A stretch of DNA of 64,000 nucleotides from Eretmocerus hayati (Eukaryota; Arthropoda; Insecta; Hymenoptera; Aphelinidae). The position numbers were made by a program, and so were the translations under genes. Each line of letters starts with the position of its first letter. Position 1 is the stretch's first letter. Below are positions 1 through 11,400 of the stretch, piece by piece. The notes under the pieces are model-generated. The model searched no databases. It was not told where the DNA came from and saw only the letters and a list, made by a program, of their open reading frames with translations. The stretch is from contig CM056742.1 in assembly GCA_029851415.1 (NCBI GenBank), forward strand, positions 92,556,748 to 92,620,747, given 5' to 3'.

Positions 1-2094
1 ATTGGCTATCCACTGATTCTATGAATTCAGTGCAAATTTTCACCTCAATTTCTCTCAATCCTAACTTCTCTCCCGACTCATCGCATGAGTGAGGGAGTTC
101 CTCACGATATTGGTTTCTCCGATATTCCATTCTCATACGGCAGCTGTTCGAATCTCTTAACTGAAACCTTCGGCTATTATATACAATCTGGTTCTCAACG
201 TGAAATATACAGCAAATTAGCATGAGTATACTCAATACTTTCACGTAAAATTTTTTCATTAATCCATTTCTGTTAGGTTGATTTTAACTCTCTTTCTTTG
301 CTTTCTTATAGAGAAGATCTGCTAAATAATACCAATCATGTCTGTTATTCGAACAATATGATTTAATCAACTCTCGCATTTGGGTGATGTAAGTGTCCGA
401 AATCTTCTTAGGTCCGTGAGCCCATGCGAAAATGGGTGGTAGCGATCGATTTTACTAAACTTCGTCATTTTGATCGTTTCAGTAGACTCTTACGTTTTTC
501 TGATCCCTTACTTTCAAGGATTATACTAGTTTTGCGTCAACAATTCTGCATACGCAGACAATACCTTCAATGATAACAATGCAATTCTCACAGACATAGA
601 CTCAAGTGGGATTATATCTCATGAAATCTTTCTGCGGTCATTGGTATTTCTGGATCGGCAAAATCTCCCAACGTTATTGCTCACTTTCATTCGAATTCAG
701 CTCATATATCAGGGGGTAAATGGATTTCTTATCAGATTCAGAAGGGACTATCGCATTCGCGTCTATTGAGCGCCGTGCTTCGTAAGGAAATCCCAACCTA
801 TCGTGGCATGTGTTTTACAGGAACTCCTGGCACAATATGGATCTCAGTGTTGAAACTACTAACTTTTATCTCCGTTTCCCCTGAAAAACCTAATTCTCCA
901 TTCATCACACCCGTAATAAGAGCCGTACTATAAACGTCTTTTGAGCTATCTAAAATTAGTTATTCCCGAGCGAACCGATACTGTAATTGTTCATATACCA
1001 GACCATGTACGTTTAGTATCTCTGTTCCCAATGAGTCAATGTCTCTAATTCATCTGAATAAAATAATGAATGCAGTCTACTGATTTCATACTCGAGTTCC
1101 ATATTCAGTCAATTTGAAGTCTTGGCTGTACCTTGATGAGGATCAGAGGATATACATGATGATGCGAAGTTTGATGCTGATGACGTTGATTCGATGTTAG
1201 GTCGATTGGCGCATGATCTTGTACATCGACGGCTTGAATGATTGTAGTCTGGTGCCGCCAACCTTCAATTTTTTCCCTTCTGATGATGGAACTGCAGAGT
1301 TCTGCCTGATATTGTTGACTTTTTGTGCTGCCCCGGTGTTGCTGGGCCGGGTGGTCGGTTCACTCCTTTCTCAGAGCGTCTGCATGATGGTAGTTGCACA
1401 GTCCTTGTACCGTCTTTTTCACTCAGACGAGCCTCTTTCCGCGGGTGATCTCGCGAAATGTTTCACCTGAGGTCTACCACACCTAGCACCACTGTGATGT
1501 GGGGTGTCGGCGACAAGCAAAAACTCACGTAATATAGATAGAATCATATGTTATCGAATAAATTGACAAGTATAATGACTGTGTGATTTGAGAGTAAGTG
1601 ATAGGCACTCCCGAAATGGGAGTCCCAGAGCGGTCTGATGAGGTGCGCGCGAGTCGCGCGCGTTTTTTGGCCCTCACAATGGCCGACACCGCGATTCCAC
1701 GAGTTACCCATATGTGAAAATAACTTCCTCACAAAAAATCAAGACAGTGCGGTGTGTGTCATATACAAACTATTGTGAATGTGTAGATGCATGCCTACTC
1801 GCGAGCACGAGCTCGCGATCGAAAATTGTGAAAAGCTGCGGTCACGGACTCCAGCATGACCAATATGTGTCGTCTACCCAGTTGCTTACCCTCGCCCCCT
1901 TCACCTCCGTCCACTCACGACCCCTACATCCACCACCTACCCATAGCACCCGTCAGAGTTTTACTGTGGATAAGTAATGCACTGAATAAAATTGTTATTT
2001 GCTGATTTGTACGAAAGAGTGAATCCCATAGCAGTTATCCAAAAACATAACTTTTAAATATCCCATCACTATTTCCCTGAAAATCTTCTAGCAA
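1..2094. other. No recognisable gene; AT-rich flanking sequence
   Basis: I see no protein, RNA gene or mobile element that I can name here. An 85-codon frame at 1213-1470 has hydrophobic stretches but no recognisable domain. A 9-bp inverted pair (GGTGTCGGC near 1502, GCCGACACC near 1682) brackets a GC-rich hairpin (GCGCGCG at 1645-1651, CGCGCGC at 1655-1661) followed by six T residues. It may be a fragment of an old mobile element, but nothing confirms this. Confidence 0.4.
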
Positions 2095-2129
2095 CCTCCC
2101 ACTTGGGAATTCTAAAAGATTCTCAAGGG

Positions 2130-2960
2130 TCCAAATAAAAATGCGAGAAATATTCCTGAAGTACTCCACATGCACAATCCTCCAGCGAACTCACTTTGAA
2201 CATTCTTGGAGGTTTCCTGAAGTGTTTTCGAGAGGTACCTTAAAGCTCCTCCAAAAGTTCCTGAGTCGGGTCTGAAATGTTTCTTGAATATTTCTGAAAT
2301 GTTTATGAAATGTTTTTTGAACATTCCGAGAATGTATCTGGAGGATCTGGTGCGAGATTCCGAGAATATAGCTTCGAAGCAATTCTGCAATATTGCAAAA
2401 TGAATTTTCAGCATCCTGAGAGATCTTTAATAGATTCCTGATCGTTTCTTCAGTGCTACGCTCCAAGACCTTCAATACTGGTTATTCTTGTGATACTCCA
2501 CTCATGAGAATTTTCAGCAGTATTGCTTCGGAAAATGTTTCGAAGTTCTTTAAATTCTCCTTGGAAAATTCCTCTCAGCTTGCTGAGATGTTTCTAGAAG
2601 GTTCTTCAAACATTCCTGGGATTTTTCAAAACTTCCATGAGTTGTGATGGAAATATTTCTGGGATGTTCCTGACAGATTTCGAAGCAAGATGATAGAAAT
2701 ATGACCTCGGAATATCTTTTCGATTCCCCACTATCAAATCCTCCGCAATCTGGCATTCAGAAATTTTTGTAAGTTCCCTGAGAGGCTCTTGAGAGGTTCC
2801 TGGAACCTTTACGAGGAATTTTTATGGGAGATTTCTGTACTGGTTTTGGAAAATTTCTGAGATATTGCTGAAACGTTTCTGAAATCTTTTTGCAAGACTT
2901 TAATATGATTATAATTCCAAGAATTTTCCTGAAATAGTTTCAATGCCAATATCTTGGCAG
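2130..2960. repeat. Degenerate low-complexity repeat (TTTCTGAAATGTT / TTCCTGAGA-like)
   Basis: Short motifs such as TTTCTGAAATG, TTCCTGAAG and GGTTCCTGGAA recur irregularly on the + strand through about 0.8 kb. The overlapping reading frames of 60-100 codons on both strands are by-products of this repetition, because none shows a domain. It reads as an old, highly diverged short-period tandem repeat. Confidence 0.55.
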
Positions 2961-3411
2961 TATTCGTTAAGCGGTTTGAATCCTTTCTGGGAACCATCTG
3001 GAATATTTGAATGTGTTTTGGGTAGATTATCACTTGAAATCGCCGAATATGACAGTTGACAGCGCAAAACTGTACAATGTGAAAATCCTGGGGAACAAAA
3101 TTATGATGCATCTACATGATTTGCTCTGGTAAGATGGGAAGATTTGCGTGAACCCTGACTTGGAATTTTGTTTCATCCCATTTCCCCTTTCTTCTCCTCC
3201 GAATCCCAAATTCATATTTCAGTAGATAGTGTTCTTTCCCACAAGGTCCTTGAGATATCAAAATGCCATTTTCATATCAAAAATTTGTATTACGATCCTC
3301 ATTGTGTGTATCAATTAATCAGAAACGGATGAAATCCAATCACGAAGTGATTCTCACATCACAAACACTTGCGTTTGGCTAAGTAGACGGTTTGAGGCAC
3401 GACGTGTACGT
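2961..3411. other. No recognisable feature
   Basis: AT-rich sequence between the degenerate repeat and the tRNA-like unit. I see no coding potential or repeat structure. Confidence 0.4.
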
Positions 3412-3483
3412 ACGTTGATAGCTCAGTGGATAACGTCACAGTATCGTAATCCAAAAATTAAAGGTTCGAATCCCACGACGACC
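3412..3483 (+). tRNA. Degenerate tRNA-like unit (SINE-head type)
   Basis: An RNA polymerase III A-box-like sequence, TAGCTCAGTGGA (3419-3430), is followed 33 bp later by a perfect B box, GGTTCGAATCC (3463-3473). The T loop TTCGAAT is intact, but the acceptor and T stems do not pair well, so this is not a convincing functional tRNA. It is more likely a tRNA pseudogene or the head of a tRNA-derived SINE. It lies 19 bp upstream of the Gypsy 5' LTR. Confidence 0.5.
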
Positions 3484-3502
3484 CTCACGTGGCGATATTA
3501 TC

Positions 3503-3599
3503 TGCAACCCTTCAAATTCCTTTGGAAGCTCACACTGCGAAAATAAACCCACATACATAAAGCCAAGTGGTTAGTTGCATGTACTAAGAAATATATATA
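3503..3599 (+). repeat. Gypsy 5' LTR, left fragment
   Basis: Aligns with 63377 onward: both start TGC(A/G)ACCC, share the segment ending TTGCATGTACTAA, and enter an (AT)n tract. The fragment stops inside that tract, where the 43-kb element has inserted. The last eight bases, TATATATA (3592-3599), are a candidate target duplication. Confidence 0.85.
3592..3599. other. Target-site duplication (left) of the 43-kb element, TATATATA
   Basis: The eight bases before the element (3592-3599) equal the eight after it (46563-46570). Because the target is a TA repeat, the true duplication may be any length up to 8 bp. Confidence 0.6.
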
Positions 3600-4711
3600 C
3601 AACCTGTACCATAAGTAGTGTACATACCAATACCGGGTTGTTGGCTGAATTTTGTATATTCAGGAGGCGTTGTCGAATTTTTTTGTAATTTCTACCTATT
3701 TTTGTAACTTTTGATCAAAAATGTCATTCTAAACATTACATCGGTAATGTTTGGAGAAACTTCACATGCGTAATGAGTTTCTGCTAACCATTACACTATT
3801 TGTTGTGTATTGATCTCAGCAGAAAGCTTTGCCATGAAGGTTAGGAAGTGAGTGCTGTGCTGCTGTGGTTCACATTCTAATATCGGATGTAATCTAGAGA
3901 AATCATTTTCTTTTGTAGTATGGTGCTTGGAAATTCTCTATTGTGCGTGGATTTTTCACTCGCGCGCGCGAGGATCATGTGCTCGCGTGCGCGAAATTTG
4001 CATAAACTTCTGTCTTGTTTTCGCATACGGTAACGTTTGGATTTCCACGCGCGTGAGGATCGTATTTGTTTGATGAGGGAATCGTGCGCGCCGGTCGAGG
4101 TCAAGCCTGGCCGAGGTATTCGGTGCACGTGCGCAGCTTAGAGTTCATGCGGCGACGACGACGTGGCCTGCAATCCACCTGCAGTTTAGTCTGGATGCTG
4201 TTGCCTGTTGCTGTCAGCAGTTGTCGAGTTCTTGAAGATGTCATTCACAGTCCTGGAAAGTGGCATCCGCGGCGAGCTAGATCCGCTCAGTTGTGAAGTT
4301 CACAACTCCTCCGAGCACGAACTAGCCCCAGGTCATCGCACGCACTCTAACTCTCGCATGCTGACGGTTTCATCGACGGCTATCCGTGTAGCGACAGTGT
4401 GCCCAGGCCTGAGTGCGCGTTATTGTAGGGCCGTTTCGTCGTGATCGCATACGTGCCATACGTCTGTTCAGTGCCCAGTGAAGAGTTTTAAATTGTCTGA
4501 CGTACTCTTTTTTTCATGCTCAATTACTTGCATTGTTGGTATTTTCAATTTGCTTCATGTTTCACCAGGCTTCTCTAGTTTATGCTTGTGCGTTGGTAGA
4601 TTTTTTCTGTAAATTACTTAGGTTTTGGAGGCGAAAAAATCATACCAAATCCGTCCAAGGAGAGGTTTGAGCTAATCATCAATACTTCCTAATTTTATAG
4701 TTTCATGTCCC

Positions 4712-4753
4712 AAAGAGCTTGCAAGCATGATAATTCATGCTTGCAAGCTCTTT
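4712..4753. other. Perfect 19-bp hairpin in the left arm
   Basis: AAAGAGCTTGCAAGCATGA (4712-4730) and its reverse complement (4735-4753) flank a 4-base TAAT loop. The counterpart in the right arm keeps 16 paired bases (45436-45451 with 45456-45471). Confidence 0.7.
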
Positions 4754-4969
4754 GCAACAAGATCAAGTACCGTGTCCATTATGTCCAAGTAATAGTAATA
4801 GCACTACAGCTGGTATAATTACATACTTTCAAGTAGACTGGAACGAAGCCGATGCAAATCTTGTTGATGCAGAGATACTCCAATAGGTCCCAAAGCAAGT
4901 ACAAAGGTCAAGATGACTCGCTTGCGCGAGCTTTTCCAGCGCTCAATCGAGCCGAGATTGGCGTATGCC

Positions 4970-5800
4970 ACGGCTAAGATTCCGCACACAAGAGAGTCTC
5001 TATCCGGCGGGTCTCTGATTCGCACAAGGGGTGCCTTGGGACATTTTCCACCATCCAACCATGCCTCTTCTCGTAGTTCTCCACTAAACACAAACTGAAT
5101 TTCCCAAATTCACTCAATGTAGAAACTGCGGCATCTTGCATTAATTATTAAAAACTTTCAAATATTGGAACTGCAAGTGGTCTCGTATGCGTCAGAAATC
5201 AACTGTACCCGTTGCAAATAGTTTTGAACAACGGAGCCAGCTCCAACCAAAACTAAGTCGGCTTCTTCTCTGCAGAATTTGCTGTTATTCATTCCTAAAC
5301 AATGATTATTATGAGAGCAGCCAAGTCGATTGATAAACCGGACTCTAAGTTGTGGGACACTGGCTGTCGCGTGACCCCCGCCGCGTTCCGAAGCGGGCAA
5401 ATACGGAGCCGCCTAAATAACCAGTATCCTATAACTTGGAGTCTGGCTCAGCGGGTGACCTTAGTGCTTTTGTAATAATCATTTTTTAAGAATAAATTAC
5501 AGCGAATTTCGCAGAGAAAAAGATGACACAATTTTTAAGAACTGTTTGCAACGGGGTGCGGTTGATTTCTGATGCATACAATCATTTCCGAAATTTGGAA
5601 ATTTTTGATAATTAATGCAAAATGACTGAGTTTCTGAATGAAGTGAAATTGGGAGACTCAGTTTGTGTTTAGTAGAAAACTACGAGAAAAATCACGGTTG
5701 GGGGGGTCAGAGGTGGATGATGTACCAGAGCACCCGTGATCTGATTCGCGTACGCGAATCCGAGGATGCATCGCGTGAGCGATCGCAAATGTGACCCGCG
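4970..5800. repeat. Inner diverged palindrome within the left arm
   Basis: The segments to each side of about 5395 are imperfect inverted copies. Landmarks that pair across the centre are the AGTTTGTGTTTAGT motif near 5660 with its complement near 5085, the GTTGATTTCTGA motif with its complement near 5195, and the GGATACTGG/CCAGTATCC pair nearest the centre. By eye the halves are roughly 75% alike, far more diverged than the two main arms, so this palindrome predates the large one. Confidence 0.7.
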
Positions 5801-6925
5801 TGCGCGAGCGTTTCATATTCCCAAGAAATATGGAGGTCGCGTTAGCTGAGTTCGGATAACATCTGGTGCGCGATCGGAATCTCCTCCTCTTCAGCCTCAA
5901 ATGTATCTCACCCGCGCGAGAATACTCATATGATGGGATAGACCTCTCAATTGATTTGCGTACGTGAACATAAAGACGCCTCGCGGTGCGAGCAAGCCGA
6001 GACTCGCGTACACGAACGTAAAACCGACTCGCGTGCGCGAGCGACTCATAGTAGTAATTTGGAGCTCGCATCCGCTAAGGTTGGATAACGTCTTGTGCGC
6101 GATCGGGATCTTCTCCTCTAAAGCCTCGCGTGCGCGAGTATGCACCTCACTCGTGGCTGAGAACCCCTGTGATGCGATTGACACCTCAGTTGATTCGCGT
6201 CCGTGAACGTGAAGATACCTCACGTGCGCGAGCAAGCTGAGACTCGCGTACGCGAATGCTGAGCCGATTCGCGTGTGCGAGCAAACCGAGATTCGCGTAC
6301 GCGAATGAAAAGCTGATTCGCGTGCGCGAGCGACTCAAATCCCCGAGTAATTTGGAGCTCGCGTATGCTACGTTTGGACTTCATCTTGTGCGCGATCGGC
6401 ATCTTCTCCTCTTTGGCCTCGCGTACGCGAATATGAATCTCACTCGTGCGTGGAAATTGATGTGATGAAATTGACACCTCAGTTGATTCGCGTCCGTAAA
6501 CGTGAAGATACCTCGCGTGCGCGGGTGAGCCAAGGTTCGCGTACGTAAATGTGAAGCTGATTCGCGTGTGCAAGCAAGCCGAGATTCACGTACGCGAATG
6601 TGAAGCTGATTCGCGTGCGCGAGCAAGCCGAGATTCGCGTACGCGGATGTGAAGCTGATTCGCGTGCGCGAGCGACTCGAATTCCCAAGTAATTTGGGAC
6701 TCGCGTATGCTACGTTTGGATATCATCTTGTGCGCGAGCGGCATCTTCTCCTCTGAGGCCTCGCGCACGCGGATATGGATCTCACTCGTGCATGAAAGCC
6801 CATGTGATGTGATCGACACCTCAGTTGATTTGTGTACGTAAACATGGAGATACTTCGCGTGCGGGCGCAAGCCGAGACTCACGTACGCGAATGTGGAGCT
6901 GACTCGCGTGCGCGAGCGAATTATT
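5740..6925. repeat. Tandem 49-bp repeats with CGCGTACGCG palindromes (left arm)
   Basis: GAAGCTGATTCGCG starts at 6553, 6602 and 6651, a 49-bp period. Each unit carries a TTCGCGTACGCGAA-like palindrome and a CTCGCGCACGCGA-like palindrome. A longer block with the landmark TGCGCGATCGG...CTTCTCCTC recurs near 5859, 6093, 6387 and 6727, giving a variable ~0.23-0.34 kb super-repeat. Long open frames across this region arise because the CG-rich units lack stop codons. Confidence 0.8.
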
Positions 6926-7089
6926 TCCCCAAGTCGATGAAGTCTTATTTTCTCGACGGTGATGTCGAAAAGTCCATAGCGATCGATTTCCAATGACCAA
7001 AACTCGCGAGTAGATGACTCGATGCTCGAGCTGTAACCGACGCTCGCTCAGATTCAGAGCAGATGTGAGGAATTTGCGGGATTGAATCG

Positions 7090-8410
7090 AACTACCGACT
7101 AATCGACATTTCGTCTCTTCCATTCACACGATTTTGTTGACGGAGATGTTGGAAAGTCAAGGCCGATCGATATCCAATGACAGGAATTCGCGAGAAGATG
7201 ACTCGATGCTCGAGCTGTAGTCGACGCTCACTGAGATTCAGAGCAGATGTAAGGAATTTGCGGATTTGAATCAAACTACAAACTGATAATCCTTTCGTCT
7301 CTCTCATCCACACTATTTTGTCACCGGGGATGTCATGAAGTCAATGCTCATTGATATCCGGTGACAGAAATTCGCGAAAAGATGACTCGATGCTCGAGCT
7401 GTGGTCGACGCTCGCTCAGATTCAAAGCAGACCTAAGAAATTGCGGATTTTGATCAAACTACCGACTAATTGACATTTCGTCTCTTTCATTCACACGATT
7501 TTGTTGACGTGGATGTTGAAAAGTCAATGCCAATCGATATCCAATGACCGAAATTCGCGAGAAGATGACTCGATGCTCGAGCTGTAGTCGACGCTCGGTG
7601 AGATTCAGAGCAGATGTAAGGAATTTGCGGATTTGAATCAAACTACAAACTGATAATCCTTTCGTCTCTCTCATCCACACTATTTTGTCACCGGGGATGT
7701 CATAAAGTCAATGCTCATTGATATCCGGTGACAGAAATTCGCGGAAAGATGACTCGATGCTCGAGCTGTGGTCGACGCTCACTCAGATTCAAAGCAGACC
7801 TAAGAAATTAAGGATTTTGATCAAACTACCGACTAATTGACATTTCGTCTCTTCCATTCACACGATTTTGTTGACGGAGATGTTGGAAAGTCAAGGCCGA
7901 TCGATATCCAATGACAGGAATTCGCGAGAAGATGACTCGATGCTCGAGCTGTAGTCGACGCTCACTGAGATTCAGAGCAGATGTAAGGAATTTGCGGATT
8001 TGAATCAAACTACGAACTGATAATCCTTTCGTCTCTCTCATCCACACTATTTTGTCACCGGGGATGTCATGAAGTCAATGCTCATTGATATCCGGTGACA
8101 GAAATCCGCGAAAAGATGACTCGATGCTCGAGCTGTGGTCGACGCTCGCTCAGATTCAAAGCAGACCTAAGAAATTAAGGATTTTGATCAAACTACCGAC
8201 TAATTGACATTTTGTCTCTTTCATTCACACGATTTTGTCGACGTGGATGTTGAAAAGTCAATGCCAATCGATATCCAATGACCGAAATTCGCGAGAAGAT
8301 GACTCGATGCTCGAGCTGTAGTCGACGCTCGCTAAGATTCAGAGCAGATGTAAGGGGTCTGCGGATTTTGATCGAACTACACACTAATGAACCATTTGTC
8401 CCTTCCATTC
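7090..8410 (+). repeat. 367-bp dimeric higher-order repeat
   Basis: Equivalent points occur at 7092, 7459, 7826 and 8193, a period of 367 bp, equal to two alternating monomer types. One type carries CACTATTTTGTCACCGGGG and the other CACGATTTTGTTGACG. Confidence 0.85.
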
Positions 8411-11400
8411 ACACGATTCATTCGACGGGGATGTCGAAAAGTCATAGCCGATCGATATCCGATGACCGAAATTCGCGAGACGAGGACCCGATGCTCGAGC
8501 CGTAGACGACGCTCGCTAAGATTCAGAGCAGATGTCAGAAATTCGCGAATTTTGATTAAACTACAGACTCATTGAAAACTTGTCCCTCTCATCCACACGA
8601 TTGTGTCTCCGGAGATGTTGGGAAGTCAATGCTCATTGAAATCCAGTGACAGAAATTCGCGAGAAGATGACTCGATGCTCGAGCTGTAGTCGAAGCGCGC
8701 TAAGAATCAAAGAAGACGTAAGAAATTGCGGATTTTGATCGAACTGCAGACTTATCGACATTTTGTCTCTTCTACTCACACGATTTTGTTGACGGAGATG
8801 TCGTAAAGTCAATGCTCGTCGAAATCTTATAATAGAGATTCGCGAGAAGATGACTCGATGCTCGAGCTATAGTCGACGCTCGCTAAGATTCAGAGCAGAT
8901 GTAAGTAATCTGCGGATATTAATCAAACTACAGACTAATTGACTATCTGTGTCTTCCATTTACACGATTTTGTTGACGGGGATGTCGGGAAGTCAATGCC
9001 GATCGATATCCAATGACCGAAATTCGCGAGACGAGGCCACGACGCTCGAGCGGTAGTCGACGCTCGCTAAGATTCGGAGCAGATGTGAGAAACTCGCGGA
9101 TTTAAATCAAACTACAGACTAATCGACATTTAATCTCTTCCATTCACAGGATTTTGTTGACGGGGATGTCGAAAAATCAATGCCGATCGATATCCAACGA
9201 CCGGACTTCGCGAGGAGATGACTCGATGCTCGAGCTGTAGTCGACTATCGCTAAGATTCAGAGCAGATGTGAGGAATTTGCGGATTTCAATCAAACTACT
9301 CACGAATTGACAACTTGTTCATCTCATTCACACGATTTAGTTGAGGGGGATGTCGAGAAGTCATTGCCGATCGATATCCAATGACCGAAATTGGCGAGAC
9401 GAGGACCCGATGCTCGAGCCGTAGTCGAGGCTCGCTAAGATTCAGAGCAGATGTCAGAAATTCGCGAATTTTGGTTAAACTGCAGACTCATCGACAACTT
9501 GTCCCTCTCATTCACACGATTGTGTCTCCGGAGATGTTGGAAAGTCAGTGCTCATTGAAATCCAGTGACAGGAATTCGCGAGAAGATGACTCGATGCTCG
9601 AGCTGTAGTCGACGCTCGCTAAGAATCGAAGAAGACGTAAGAAATTGCGGATTTTGATCGAACTGCAGACTTATCGACATTTTGTCTCTTCAACTCACAC
9701 GATTTTGTTGACGGAGATGTCGTAAAGTCAATGCTCGTCGGAATCTTATAATAGAGATTCGCTAGAAGATGACTCGATGCTCGAGCTATAGTTGACGCTC
9801 GCTAAGATTCAGAGCAGATGTAAGGAATCTGCGGATTTTAATCAAACTACAGACTAATTGACTATTTGTGTCTTCCATTCACACGATCTTGTTGACGGGG
9901 ATGTCGAGAAATCAATGCCGATCGATATCCTATGACCGGAATTGGCAAGTAGATGACTCGATGCTCGAGCTGTAGTCGACTATCGCTAAGATTCAGAGCA
10001 GATGTAAGGAATTTGCGGATTTCAATCAAACTACTCACGAATTGACAACTTGTTCATCTCATTCACACGATTTAGTTGACGGGGATGTGGAGAAGTCATT
10101 GCCGATCGATATCCAATGACCGGAATTGGCGAGTAGATGACTCGATGCTCGAGCCGTAGTTGACGCTCGCCAAGATTGAGAGCGGATAAGAGGAATTTGC
10201 GGATTTCAATCAAACTACACACTAATTGACAACTTGTTCATCTCTTTCACACGATTCAGTTGACGGGGATGTCCAAAAGTCATTGCCGATCGATATCCAA
10301 TGACCGGAATTGGCGAGTAGATGACTCGATGCTCGAGCCGTAGTTGACGCTCGCTAAGATTGAGAGCGGATAAGAGGAATTTGCGGATTTCAATCAAAAT
10401 ACACACTAATCAACCTCTTGTCATCTTCCATTCACACGATTTTGTTGACGGGGTCGTCGTAAAGTCAATGCCGATCGACATCCAATGAACGAAATTCGCC
10501 ATAAGATGACTCGATGCTCGAGCTGTGGTCGACGCTCGCTAAGGTTCATAGCAGAAGTGAGGAATTTGCGGATTTTGATCAAACTACGGACTCATCAATA
10601 ACTTGTTTCTCCCATTCACACGATTTTGTCGCCGGAGATGTTGGGTAGTCTATTCTCATTGATATCCATTGACAGAAATCCGCGAAAAGATGACTCGATG
10701 CTCGAGTTGTAGTCTATGCTCGCGGAGATTCAGAGCAGATGTGAGGAATTTGCGGATTTTAATCAAGGTACACATTAATAATCCCCTTGTCCCTTTCATT
10801 CACACCATTTTGTCACCGGAGTTGTCGAATAGTCAATGCCGATCGATATCCAATGACCGAAATTCGCGAGAAGATGACTCGACGCTCGAGCTGTAGTCGT
10901 GGCTCGCTAAGATTTAGAGGAGATAAGAGAAATTTGAGGATTTTGATCAAACTACAGACTAGTTGACTATTTGTCTCTTTCATTCACACTATTTTGTCAC
11001 CGGAGATGTCGTCAAGTCAATTCTCAACCATATCCAGTGACAGAAATTCGCGAGAAGATTAATCGATGCTCGAGCTGTATTCGACGCTCGCGAATATTCA
11101 GAGCAGATAAGAGAAATTTGAGGATTTTGATCAAACTACAGACTAGTTGACTATTTGTCTCTTTCATTCACACTATTTTGTCACCGGAGATGTCGTCGAG
11201 TCAATGCTGATCGATATCCAATGACCGAAATTCGCGAGAAGATGACTCGATGCTCGAGCTGTAGTCGTGGCTCGCTAAGATTCAGAGCAGATGTGAGTAA
11301 TTCACGGATTTTAATCGAACTACAGACTAATCGACAACTTGTTCCTCTCATTCACACGATTTTGTCGCCGGATATGTTGGGAAGTCAATTCTCAACCATA

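Larger units (their letters stand above)
3600..6952 (+). repeat. Left inverted arm of the foldback element
   Basis: Inverted copy of 37984-46562 once the CR1 insertion there is removed (left arm 3,353 bp, right about 3,430 bp). Stretches I compared directly, such as 4140-4440 against 45741-46040, look about 95% identical. From the outside in it holds: the terminal sequence; a unique CG-containing region (3.8-4.5 kb); a 19-bp hairpin; an inner palindrome near 5395; and tandem CGCGTACGCG repeats. Short frames here are mirrored in the other arm, but they lack domains and I regard them as non-coding. Confidence 0.85.

Noticed and set aside
1645..1668. GC-rich hairpin followed by T6, looking like a bacterial terminator
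   Set aside because: The context is a eukaryotic genome and no gene ends here.
1605..1670. Possible hammerhead ribozyme (CTGATGAG at 1635 with a GAAA at 1613 and a GC-rich stem)
   Set aside because: The GAAA is not placed after stem II, and there is no suitable cleavage triplet in any permuted arrangement that I tried.
4066..4444. Two arm frames (76 and 78 codons) conserved in both arms, considered as transposase fragments
   Set aside because: Their similarity is explained by the inverted duplication of DNA; they show no recognisable motif.
5658..6993. 100-137-codon Arg-rich frames in the arms (and their mirror at 38000-39200)
   Set aside because: Open frames produced by stop-poor CG-rich tandem repeats; open on several frames and both strands.
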